Below, in pieces: positions 23,719 to 31,222 of a stretch of 34,995 bases of DNA (the first letter of the stretch is position 1; the number at the start of each line of letters is the position of its first letter). Where the stretch lies: contig CAZMIX010000026.1 of NCBI GenBank assembly GCA_964566545.1, positions 1 to 34,995 of the forward strand. Direction: 5' to 3'. The notes beneath the pieces are model-generated. The model worked only from the letters and a program-made list of their open reading frames with translations, had not been told where the DNA came from and did not search any database. The stretch is from JAEYFP01 sp964566545. Its GTDB lineage: Bacteria; Bacillota; Clostridia; Lachnospirales; Lachnospiraceae. The translations under genes and the position numbers were made by a program.

Positions 23719-25110
23719 TTATCTAATACAAAGACTGTCTGTCATAACACATCTCCTCTTCTTTGTGAAGGTCTTTGCACTTGTCAGACCCTCTCCCGTA
23801 CGGCTTGCAATCGTAAAGGTGCAGATGCCCTCTCCGCCAAAAGCAAGCGCCGCATAGGATGGACCGTTCTTTACAAGGATCGCCGTGTCAATCGCCTTCG
23901 CATACTGTGTAATTCGATCCACATTTTTAGAGTGAATATGCGCCGAATGCCGGTTGCCGTGTTCAAGCCATACCGCTTTTTCTACAGCATCATCAAAGTC
24001 CTTTGCTCTGACGACACCGAGTATTGGCATCATAAGCTCTTCCGCAATCAGCTTATGCTCCTTCGGCCCTTCAAATACGATGCAGCGGATATTATCGGGT
24101 ACCGTGACCCCGATCATGCCAAGCAGCACCTTTGCGCTCTTTCCGACGCACGTTCTGTTCAATCCGCCTTTTTCCGTAAATACGGTCTTCAATAACCGGT
24201 CCTGCTCCTCTTTAGAAGCCAAATAACAGCCCTGCTCATTTATCATATCGTTCATCAGCTCATCCGCAATGGAATCGACCGCTACGATTTCTTTTTCTGC
24301 AATGCACGGAAGGTTGTTATCAAACGTGCAGCCGTTTACGATATCCTCCGCAGCTTTGCGTATGTCCGCCGTCTCATCCACAAGCGCCGGCGGATTGCCT
24401 GCTCCTGCGCCGATCCCGCGCTTTCCCGACGACAGCACCGCCGTTACAACGCCCGGTCCGCCGGTCGCCGCAATGAGCTGAATGTCCGGATGCTTCATCA
24501 TAATTGAGCTTGATTCCAATGTCGGCTGTTCCACCGTACAGGCTACGTTATCCGGACCTCCCGCCTCAAGCGAGGCTTCGTTGACAAGGTTAATCGCAAA
24601 AATCGAAGTCTTCATCGCCGACGGATGCGGGTTAAATACGACCGTATTTCCTCCGGCGATCATGCCGATCGAATTGCAGAGCACCGTTTCACTCGGATTC
24701 GTGGACGGGGTAATCGCGCCGATAACGCCAAACGGTCCCATTTCCACAAGCGTCAGACCTCTGTCGCCCGAAAGCGCTTCCGTTGTGATATCTTCCGTTC
24801 CGGGTACTTTGTCCGCCACAAGATGGTGCTTTAAAATCTTATGTCCGACATTGCCCATTCCCGTCTCATCCACACCCATCTTCGCCATGATTTCCGCGTT
24901 TTCATGAGTTTTTCTGCGGATGATTGAAATAATTTTCTCCCGCTGATCCATCGAGAGATTTCTGACAACTGCCTGCGCTGCCTTTGCCGCTGCAATTGCC
25001 TCGTTCATGTCCGCAAAGACACCGTGCTTTCCGCCTGCCGGCTCACAAATCTGCATCTTTGCAATGACCTCCTGCACGATCTTTTGCACGGCACTTTCAC
25101 TTATAGGCAT
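23719..25110 (-). CDS. pduP: CoA-acylating propionaldehyde dehydrogenase with encapsulation peptide
   Basis: Oxidises propanal with CoA and NAD to propionyl-CoA in the microcompartment lumen, 463 residues as in PduP/EutE. The first 18 residues (SESAVQKIVQEVIAKM) are the classic PduP-type targeting helix. The ALDH core shows MGPFGVIGAITPSTNPSET, the glycine-rich ATGGPGVV, and the catalytic cysteine in NNLPCIAEKE (Cys269). The C-terminus RTGEGLTSAKTFTKKRRCV is typical. The ATG at 25110 overlaps the preceding gene by ten bases with GAGGAGG upstream. Confidence 0.96.
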   Translation of the reverse strand: MPISESAVQKIVQEVIAKMQICEPAGGKHGVFADMNEAIAAAKAAQAVVRNLSMDQREKIISIIRRKTHENAEIMAKMGVDETGMGNVGHKILKHHLVADKVPGTEDITTEALSGDRGLTLVEMGPFGVIGAITPSTNPSETVLCNSIGMIAGGNTVVFNPHPSAMKTSIFAINLVNEASLEAGGPDNVACTVEQPTLESSSIMMKHPDIQLIAATGGPGVVTAVLSSGKRGIGAGAGNPPALVDETADIRKAAEDIVNGCTFDNNLPCIAEKEIVAVDSIADELMNDMINEQGCYLASKEEQDRLLKTVFTEKGGLNRTCVGKSAKVLLGMIGVTVPDNIRCIVFEGPKEHKLIAEELMMPILGVVRAKDFDDAVEKAVWLEHGNRHSAHIHSKNVDRITQYAKAIDTAILVKNGPSYAALAFGGEGICTFTIASRTGEGLTSAKTFTKKRRCVMTDSLCIR

Positions 25111-25589
25111 TTTATTACCTCCTCAAATACGCTCACGCCGTATTCCGCGAGCTTTGTATCCTGCTCCGCCGTTCCTCCGCTCACACCCAGCGCGCCTATG
25201 ATCGTTCCGTTTCTCTTAAGCGGCTCCCCGCCTCCGAAGATGACAATCCTTCCGCCGTTTGTAAACTGGATGCCGTATAACTCCTTGCCGGGCTGGCTCA
25301 ACTTCCCAAGCTCCTTCGTCGGCATCTGGAACGCGATCGAAGTATAAGTCTTATTGACCGCAACGTCATAGCTGCCTATGTACGCACCATCCATGCAGTG
25401 CACCGCGACCGGATTGCCCGAGGCATCCGATACTGCCGATACGATCCGCATGTTCCACGAAGCCGCCTTCTGTTCGATTTTATCGATCAGTGCGAGAGCC
25501 AGCTTCAATGTCATCTTCTCGCCGGCGAATTCTTTTTCTATGACGCTTTTGACTGCTTTTTCGATTAAATCCTTTTGATAGTTATCCAT
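25101..25589 (-). CDS. GlcG/HbpS-like protein (PduO C-terminal domain) with encapsulation peptide
   Basis: A 162-residue protein. From about residue 25 it matches the DUF336/GlcG family, which forms the C-terminal half of PduO: MTLKLALALIDKIEQKA, VAVHCMDGAYIGSYDVAVNKTYTSIAF, GGEPLKRNGTIIGALGVSGGTAEQD. PduO-C and HbpS bind heme or act in redox sensing; the function within glycyl-radical microcompartments is not settled. The first 22 residues (QKDLIEKAVKSVIEKEF) are an amphipathic helix absent from plain GlcG, so it is likely a cargo protein. The adenosyltransferase half of PduO is missing, in keeping with a B12-independent pathway. Confidence 0.88.
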   Translation of the reverse strand: MDNYQKDLIEKAVKSVIEKEFAGEKMTLKLALALIDKIEQKAASWNMRIVSAVSDASGNPVAVHCMDGAYIGSYDVAVNKTYTSIAFQMPTKELGKLSQPGKELYGIQFTNGGRIVIFGGGEPLKRNGTIIGALGVSGGTAEQDTKLAEYGVSVFEEVIKCL

Positions 25590-25601
25590 CAGGACTTCTC
25601 C

Positions 25602-26408
25602 TTATTTAATTCCCATCTGCTCCAGTACCTTCTTCGTGATTTCCGCAATCACTTCCGGCGATGCTTCCTTTGAAGAAGCGCTGACTGCGCCGCAGCCGTT
25701 TCCGCAGTTGTGACAGTTGAGACCACCCTTGTTCTGGCACAGGTCGGCCGGATGCTTGCCGGAAAGACCCATCTTTCTTCTGATCTCATAAAGCTTCTGA
25801 ACCGTGGCCGTATCAAATTCCTTCGGACCGCCGAGCATCTTGGACTGGTATAAAAGCTGTGCATAGAACTCAACGGATTCCATCTTCATATAAGCCGCAA
25901 GCAAATCCGTCGACCATGTCAATGCCCCATGGCTTTCAAGCAGCACTGCATCATAATAAGGAAGATATTTTTCAATATTGTCAGGAATCTCCATTGTAGA
26001 AGGAGTGCCATACTCGGCGATCGGCACGCAGCCGAGCGCGATGACTGCTTCCGGCATAATCGGCTGTGAAAGCGGAATTCCGGCAATCGCAAAGCTTGTT
26101 GCATAGACGGGATGCGCATGGACAACTGCGCCTACATCCGGCCTCTTCTCATAAACTCTTATATGCATCTTGATTTCCGACGACGGTCTGAAGTTTCCAC
26201 TTGCCTGAATGACATTTCCCTTCGCATCCACCTTACAGATGTACTCCGGCGTCATAAAGCCTTTGGATACGCCTGTCGGCGTGCAGAGAAATTCATTCTC
26301 GCTCAGCTTTACGGAAATGTTGCCGTCATTTGCCGCAACCATATTTCTGTCGTAAATTCTCCTTCCGATATCACAAATCTGTTTTTTAATTTCAAATTCA
26401 TTTACCAT
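25602..26408 (-). CDS. fucA: Class II sugar-phosphate aldolase (rhamnulose/fuculose-1-phosphate) with Cys-rich linker and C-terminal encapsulation peptide
   Basis: Cleaves L-rhamnulose-1-P or L-fuculose-1-P to DHAP and L-lactaldehyde, 268 residues. The core (1-215) is FucA-like: catalytic Glu78 (RPSSEIKMH), zinc ligands His97 and His99 (VVHAHPVY), His160 (LLESHGALT). FucA itself ends near residue 215. Here a tail follows: four cysteines at 224, 232, 235 and 239 (C-X7-C-X2-C-X3-C), a Ser/Ala linker and an amphipathic helix (SPEVIAEITKKVLEQMGIK) typical of encapsulation peptides. It is the first gene of the second BMC module, with its own promoter. It supplies the step missing from rhaBAM. Confidence 0.93.
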   Translation of the reverse strand: MVNEFEIKKQICDIGRRIYDRNMVAANDGNISVKLSENEFLCTPTGVSKGFMTPEYICKVDAKGNVIQASGNFRPSSEIKMHIRVYEKRPDVGAVVHAHPVYATSFAIAGIPLSQPIMPEAVIALGCVPIAEYGTPSTMEIPDNIEKYLPYYDAVLLESHGALTWSTDLLAAYMKMESVEFYAQLLYQSKMLGGPKEFDTATVQKLYEIRRKMGLSGKHPADLCQNKGGLNCHNCGNGCGAVSASSKEASPEVIAEITKKVLEQMGIK

Positions 26409-26472
26409 GTTTCATTCCTCCTGAAAACATTCTGTTTATTCATATTTTTTGTTTTCTGTTGTTTCTGTTGTT

Positions 26473-26501
26473 ATTATAGTGCATATTTTCAATAAAGTCA
26501 A
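26473..26501 (-). promoter_or_regulatory. Predicted promoter of the aldolase/shell module
   Basis: TTGACT (26501-26496), 17 bp and a perfect TATAAT (26478-26473) on the minus strand, in the 152-bp gap between the PduU-like gene and the aldolase. An inverted repeat CAACAT-5-ATGTTG overlaps its upstream edge. TGTTGTT words (plus strand) lie in pairs on each side of the core promoter at 26457, 26466, 26511 and 26521. Confidence 0.8.
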
Positions 26502-26560
26502 CATTATTTATGTTGTTCTTTGTTGTTTTTGGTTCCGTACTTATTACGCTCTTCCCAACA

Positions 26561-26938
26561 TCACGTTCTTGTCACACTGCAAATCTCATAACCCAGCTCA
26601 TTTTTCGCATAGTCCAGAATCGCGATCGTGGATGCTTCTACCTCTGAAACGGTTCCGGTCACAATCAGTGATCCGCTGAAACGATCCAAAAACCCGATCT
26701 CCACACCGGCGGCCTTCAAAGCGATATCCCCAATGATGATCACCGTTTCCACCGGACTGACCGTCATCACGCCGATCGCTGATTTGGCACAGTCCGCGCT
26801 CGAATCCAGCCCGAGCTTTTCATATAATATTTTGTCGGGATTGGCAATGATATGCGCGAGCGTAATCTGTTTGCCCGGCACAAGCTCCTGCACAATCCGC
26901 TGCTTTGTTTCTTCTTTTATACCGTCCATATATCCCAT
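26561..26938 (-). CDS. pduU: Circularly permuted BMC-H shell protein (PduU/EutS type)
   Basis: A 125-residue shell subunit whose order of secondary elements is permuted, as in PduU and EutS. Diagnostic stretches are QELVPGKQITLAHIIANPDK (N-terminal beta-barrel that caps the hexamer), SAIGVMTVSPVETVIIIGDIALKAAGVEIGFLDRFSGSLIVTG, and the end ICSVTRT. It starts one base after the activase stop, with AGGAGG overlapping that stop. It belongs to the first module with the dehydratase and the activase. Confidence 0.95.
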   Translation of the reverse strand: MGYMDGIKEETKQRIVQELVPGKQITLAHIIANPDKILYEKLGLDSSADCAKSAIGVMTVSPVETVIIIGDIALKAAGVEIGFLDRFSGSLIVTGTVSEVEASTIAILDYAKNELGYEICSVTRT

Positions 26939-26939
26939 G

Positions 26940-27731
26940 TCACCCTCCTATCTGGCAATCAAGCCTCGAATAGCGTTCGACTGTTTTTTTCAACGTATCC
27001 ATTTTTTCGTTTTCGGGGGGAAACAGGTTATTTAATAAATATTCCCTGCCAAGTCCCTCATATTTATCCTGACCAAGCCTGTGGTAAGGAAGCAGATGGA
27101 TTTTCTTCACACCCGCGAGGTGATCCGCAAACTCCGCGATTGCCCTGATCTCTTTGACCGTATCATTAAAACCCGGAACGACCGGCACGCGGATGACGAG
27201 GTTCGTCTTACCGCCTTGCGCGATTTTCTTCGCGTTCTCCAGGATAAGCTCATTGCTCCTTCCGGTAAATTCCTTGTGCTTGTTAGGATCGATATGCTTG
27301 ATATCCATTAAGTAAACATCCAGATACGGCAAAAGCCCATCAATTACTTCATATTTTGCACAGGCCGTACTCTCGATCGCCGTATTGATGCCGGCGGCTT
27401 TCGCGCCCCTTAACAGGTCTCTTGCAAACTCCGGCTGGCACAGGCACTCGCCGCCTGACAGCGTCATTCCGCCACCCGACCGCCTGTAGTAATTTCTGTC
27501 CTTTTCGACTTCCTCAAGCGCTTCCCGTACCGACACGTCCCTGCCGATGATTTTGGGCTTCCCCTGTACGAGCATCGTCTGCACCGCGTATTCCTGCGAT
27601 TCGGGATTGCAGCACCAGCGGCACCGCAGAACACAGCCCTTTAAAAATACGATCGTGCGGATCCCTTTTCCGTCGTGGACAGAGTAGCGCTGAATATCAA
27701 ATATTCTTCCCTTTGTGTCCAAATAGCTCAT
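26940..27731 (-). CDS. Glycyl-radical enzyme activating enzyme (radical SAM)
   Basis: Uses S-adenosylmethionine and a [4Fe-4S] cluster to abstract a hydrogen from the dehydratase glycine, 263 residues. The cluster motif is CVLRCRWC (CxxxCxxC) following YSVHDGKGIRTIVFLKG; the SAM region GGGMTLSGGECLCQPEF and the motif YLMDIKHID are present. The ferredoxin-like insert with two extra clusters found in many activases is absent, so this is a compact form like pyruvate formate-lyase activase. The ATG at 27731 comes one base after the dehydratase stop. The frame extends 31 codons upstream inside the dehydratase gene, which is rejected. Confidence 0.95.
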   Translation of the reverse strand: MSYLDTKGRIFDIQRYSVHDGKGIRTIVFLKGCVLRCRWCCNPESQEYAVQTMLVQGKPKIIGRDVSVREALEEVEKDRNYYRRSGGGMTLSGGECLCQPEFARDLLRGAKAAGINTAIESTACAKYEVIDGLLPYLDVYLMDIKHIDPNKHKEFTGRSNELILENAKKIAQGGKTNLVIRVPVVPGFNDTVKEIRAIAEFADHLAGVKKIHLLPYHRLGQDKYEGLGREYLLNNLFPPENEKMDTLKKTVERYSRLDCQIGG

Positions 27732-27732
27732 A

Positions 27733-30258
27733 TTAGAATCCCTGCTCCGTTCTTTTGATAATGTCGTCCTGCAGCGCTTTGGAAAGCGTCGTGAACAATG
27801 CGCTGTAACCGGCAACGCGCACAACGAGATGCTGGTAATCCTCCGGATGTGCCTGCGCGTCCAACAGCGTATTTCTGTCTACGACGTTGAACTGCATATG
27901 ACTGCCCTTCTGGTCAAAGTACGTGCGGATCAAAGCGATGAAGTTGTCAAGTCCCGTTTCCCCGCTCAAAACGGACGGATGAAACTTCTGGTTAAACAGC
28001 GTTCCGTTTGAGGCGATCCCATGATCTAGCCTTGAGACAGAATTCGCCGCCGCCGTCGGTCCATGCGTATCCTTTCCCGCCGATGGGGACACGCCGTCCG
28101 CTACCGGCGTATGCGCCAGACGTCCGTCCGGTGTAGCGCCCGTCTGGACACCGAGCAGCACGTTGGCCGATACCGGATACAGTCCTGCCTGGAAAATGCC
28201 GCCGCGCGGATTGCGATAGTTTTGGAGCGGCCTTGTATACGTGTAGGCGACATCCCTTGCAAACGTGTCCACCTCAAAATCATCATTTCCGAATTTCGGG
28301 ATTGCGTCGATCCATTCCAAAAGCTGCTCGCCTCTGACACGCTCTTCGTCGGATACCTTTGCTTTGGAAATCTCGGTCACGATTTCGGTAATTTCCTTCG
28401 CGCCGACAGTCTTTCCTGCCGCCGCAAGCTGCTGGGCGATTTCCACCGTCATCTGCGCGATCGCCTTTTCGTCGAAGCTCTTGCCATAATTGATCGAAAG
28501 CATGCGCTTATATTCCCCGAGCGTCAGCTTCTTTTCCTCAAATACGAGCCTTTTCACTGCATAGAGGGAATCCGTCATGTTAGCGATGCCGAAGCCCTGC
28601 GGTCCCGTAAAATTGTAGACCGCGCCGCCCTCCTGCAAAGACTTGCCGCGCTTGATGCAGTCGTCCACCATACAGGACTCGTACGGAAGCGGGCAAAGCG
28701 TCATATGCGCGGTGTCGATTGCGTTATCCGCATTGACAAGCAGCTCGATCATATAATTCATCTGCTTTTTATATGCATCGTAAAACTCTTCAAACGTCCG
28801 CATCTGCTCCACGTCGCCCGTCTGTAAACCAACCAACTCGCCCTTGTCATAGCCGTTTGAAAATACGAGTTCCAGCGGACGGCACATATTGAAGAACGCT
28901 GCGTCATGCCATCCTTCGGTTTTTCCCGCCGCCTGCGGCTCCACACAGCCGATGATGTTGTATGTGCGCGCATCCTCAAGCGTCAAGCCTCTGTTTAACA
29001 GGGATGGGATAACCACCTCATCATTATAATAAGCCGGAAGCCCGATACCCGTCCTTGTCAAATCGGCGGCGGCAAGCAGTAAATCTTGCGGCGAGCCGTT
29101 CCACACCCGGATAGAAAGAGACGGCTGCGGTAAAAATACATGCTTCGACGCCCGGATGCACAAAAATGAAAGATCGTTTGTCACATCCAACCCGTCCGCA
29201 TCTTGTCCGCCCACGATCATATTCTGGAACAGGCTGTAACCCGCAAAACCTTCCGCGCTCACGGCGTCCCTGCATTTATTCAGATCATTTAATTTCACAA
29301 AAATACAATCGATCAGCTCCTGGGCAAACTCTCTCGTCAGGATGCCCGCCTGTAAATCGGCTTGATAATAAGGATACAGATACTGATCGAAGCGCCCCGG
29401 TGAAATCGAGTGCCCGCTCGATTCAATCTGCAATAGCTGCTGTATAAACCAGAAGCTCTGGCACGCCTCGTAAAAGCTCTTCGCACCCTGTTCAGGCACA
29501 TTCGCACAGTTCTTCGCAATCTGTAACAACTCCTGCTTTCTGAGCGCATCCGTACATTCGTCCGCCATTTTTTCTGCAAGGGCGCTGTAGCGCTTCGCGT
29601 AACGTATAACAGCTTCGCAGCTAATGATAACCGCCTGCAAAAAACGGGAACGCTTCGCATAATCCGCATCGGACGGGCGGCATTTCGTAAGTTCTTCACG
29701 CACTTCTTTTAAAATGCCCTCATAACCGATCGCGATCACTTTATCATATTGCACGGTAATGTGGCCGACGCCGTTATAAAAATAGTTGCCCGGCGTGAAT
29801 ACATTGTGCTCGATCGCCTTTAGCGTTTCCGGCGCCATATAGGATGTCGCAAGCTCGCTCGTCGTCTTTCCCTTCCAATAAGCATTTGCTTCCTTTAATT
29901 CCTTCTTTGTCTGCTTTGATATGTAAAAAGGATCCGCGACGCGGTGCTCCACCGTATCGTATTCCTCCTCCAGCCACGCGAACGAAAATTCAGGATATGT
30001 CTGACAGCCGCGGGGTGCAACCGTCGTGCTGCCGACGACCAGCTCATTTTCCCGGATGATGATCGGAATATGAGTAAGGATATGCGCAAATGCTTTCGCC
30101 CTGCGCATCACAATCGGCTCTCCTTCTGTTGCCTTATATGATTCTGTCAGCAGAATGGCTCTCGCTGATTCGATTTCCGGCATCTTCTTATACAAATGCT
30201 CCACAAGCTTCGGTATCCTTTCGGATTTTGCTACTTCCTGACTGTAATACTTTTCCAT
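27733..30258 (-). CDS. B12-independent glycyl-radical 1,2-propanediol dehydratase
   Basis: Dehydrates 1,2-propanediol to propanal and is the signature enzyme of the microcompartment, 841 residues. With the ATG at 30258 (GAAGGA upstream) the thiyl-radical Cys is 438 and the catalytic Glu 440 (NIIGCVEPQ). The radical glycine is 817 (RVAGYSALF), and histidines fall at 166 (GVGH) and 283 (SSGHSISPGRFDQY). From memory these numbers equal those of the characterised Roseburia inulinivorans enzyme, and the text is very similar throughout. Glycerol dehydratase is the main alternative, but the aldolase and rhamnose context favour propanediol. No targeting extension is seen at either end. First gene of the locus. 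Confidence 0.95.
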   Translation of the reverse strand: MEKYYSQEVAKSERIPKLVEHLYKKMPEIESARAILLTESYKATEGEPIVMRRAKAFAHILTHIPIIIRENELVVGSTTVAPRGCQTYPEFSFAWLEEEYDTVEHRVADPFYISKQTKKELKEANAYWKGKTTSELATSYMAPETLKAIEHNVFTPGNYFYNGVGHITVQYDKVIAIGYEGILKEVREELTKCRPSDADYAKRSRFLQAVIISCEAVIRYAKRYSALAEKMADECTDALRKQELLQIAKNCANVPEQGAKSFYEACQSFWFIQQLLQIESSGHSISPGRFDQYLYPYYQADLQAGILTREFAQELIDCIFVKLNDLNKCRDAVSAEGFAGYSLFQNMIVGGQDADGLDVTNDLSFLCIRASKHVFLPQPSLSIRVWNGSPQDLLLAAADLTRTGIGLPAYYNDEVVIPSLLNRGLTLEDARTYNIIGCVEPQAAGKTEGWHDAAFFNMCRPLELVFSNGYDKGELVGLQTGDVEQMRTFEEFYDAYKKQMNYMIELLVNADNAIDTAHMTLCPLPYESCMVDDCIKRGKSLQEGGAVYNFTGPQGFGIANMTDSLYAVKRLVFEEKKLTLGEYKRMLSINYGKSFDEKAIAQMTVEIAQQLAAAGKTVGAKEITEIVTEISKAKVSDEERVRGEQLLEWIDAIPKFGNDDFEVDTFARDVAYTYTRPLQNYRNPRGGIFQAGLYPVSANVLLGVQTGATPDGRLAHTPVADGVSPSAGKDTHGPTAAANSVSRLDHGIASNGTLFNQKFHPSVLSGETGLDNFIALIRTYFDQKGSHMQFNVVDRNTLLDAQAHPEDYQHLVVRVAGYSALFTTLSKALQDDIIKRTEQGF

Positions 30259-30301
30259 GGCGTCCTTCTTTCCTTTCCTGCCCCTGCATCTTCTAAGTCT
30301 C

Positions 30302-30357
30302 GTAATCACTTAGATTATACGTTTTTTTTTATGTAATGTCAATAAACTAGTCACTTA
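30302..30357. repeat. Direct repeat flanking the dehydratase promoter
   Basis: On the minus strand TAAGTGACTAG (30357-30347) lies five bases upstream of the -35, and TAAGTGATTAC (30312-30302) begins one base after the -10. The copies share eight leading bases apart from one C/T difference and are 45 bp apart. Their placement on both sides of the core promoter is what an operator pair for a looping or dimerising repressor would look like. No protein has been tied to them here. Confidence 0.5.
30314..30342 (-). promoter_or_regulatory. Perfect-consensus promoter of the dehydratase module
   Basis: TTGACA (30342-30337), a 17-bp spacer and TATAAT (30319-30314) on the minus strand, an exact consensus match. 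The spacer contains a run of nine A. Upstream AT-rich DNA could act as an UP element. A promoter this strong on an inducible and costly pathway implies repression. Confidence 0.85.
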
Positions 30358-30434
30358 TTATTAATTATTTTGTTGAATTGGCTAACTTCATTATTGTTTT
30401 TTTGTTGTTTTTGCGTTTTTGGAAGGGCTTTTAC

Positions 30435-30463
30435 TTGACTTTTTGACCGGACTGTAACATACT
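30435..30463 (+). promoter_or_regulatory. Predicted promoter of the PHP-domain gene
   Basis: TTGACT (30435-30440) and CATACT (30458-30463) on the plus strand with 17 bp between, about 50 bp before the ATG at 30515. It points away from the dehydratase promoter. Confidence 0.5.
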
Positions 30464-30514
30464 GAGTATGGCGACAACGCTTTACTACCAGATTCTCTTC
30501 ACAGGAGGTACAGA

Positions 30515-31222
30515 ATGCAGGATTTTGACATCCATGCCCATTCCATCGCGAGCGGACATGGCTCGCAGGATACGATCGCAGATTTGGCAAAGGCAGCCGC
30601 CTTGCGCGGACTGTCTCTTCTTGGCGTTTCCGATCACGGTCCGGCAACTCCCGGCTCCGCATCGGCCTCCTATTTCAGAAATCTGACCTACGCGCCGAAA
30701 TACCGCTGTGGGATCCGCGTCCTTTACGGCGTGGAGCTGAATATTTTAGACGAGCAGGGGACGCTCGATCTGGATTCTTCCATATTAAAAAGAATGTGTT
30801 ATTCGATCGCCTCGCTGCATACGGCCACCTATCGGCCGGGCAGCATGACGGAGCATACGCGCGCCTATTTAAACGCGATGAACAACCCGTATGTGAAAAT
30901 TATCGGCCACGCCGACGACGGCAATTTTCCGGTCGATTATAAAGAGCTGGTCCTTGGAGCAAAAGAAAAGGATGTGCTGTTGGAAATCAACAACGCATCC
31001 CTGTTACCGCATTCTTTCCGCCCGCATGCAAAAGAAAACTGCAGCGAGCTTCTTTTCTATTGTAAAGAGTACAAGCAGCCTGTCATTCTGACAAGCGACA
31101 GCCACGGAAAAAAGTCTGTCGGGGACTTTTCCTGCGCCGAGCAGCTTTTGGAAGAACTCGCTTTTCCAGGCGAGCTTGTTATCACGCAGGCCGCTGCGCT
31201 TACCCGTTATCTGTGGGGATAA
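30515..31222 (+). CDS. PHP-domain phosphatase/hydrolase (YcdX-like)
   Basis: A 235-residue metal-dependent phosphoesterase. The four PHP motifs are visible: DIHAHSIASGHG at the N-terminus, GVSDHGP, the IIGHADDG histidine block and LTSDSHG near the C-terminus, together able to bind two or three metal ions. Free-standing members such as YcdX are broad phosphatases; the natural substrate cannot be told. AGGAGG lies seven bases before the ATG. The gene is divergent from the BMC locus and its stop overlaps the murE stop by 16 bases. A link to the microcompartment is not supported. Confidence 0.88.
   Translation: MQDFDIHAHSIASGHGSQDTIADLAKAAALRGLSLLGVSDHGPATPGSASASYFRNLTYAPKYRCGIRVLYGVELNILDEQGTLDLDSSILKRMCYSIASLHTATYRPGSMTEHTRAYLNAMNNPYVKIIGHADDGNFPVDYKELVLGAKEKDVLLEINNASLLPHSFRPHAKENCSELLFYCKEYKQPVILTSDSHGKKSVGDFSCAEQLLEELAFPGELVITQAAALTRYLWG

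Noticed and set aside
25101..25589. Full PduO adenosyltransferase
   Set aside because: Only the C-terminal GlcG-like domain is present; the ATP:cobalamin adenosyltransferase half is missing.
26940..27824. Longer activase start at 27824
   Set aside because: The extra 31 codons lie inside the end of the dehydratase gene and show no conserved sequence; the ATG at 27731 directly follows the dehydratase stop.
28063..28827. A 254-codon open frame on the plus strand
   Set aside because: Antisense to the dehydratase, whose conserved residues run through the whole region; composition is rich in Arg and His with no family match.
27733..30258. Choline trimethylamine-lyase, pyruvate formate-lyase or glycerol dehydratase
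   Set aside because: The sequence around C438, H166 and H283 and overall similarity fit propanediol dehydratase; the aldolase, rhamnose genes and PduP/PduL neighbours agree. Glycerol dehydratase cannot be ruled out completely by eye.
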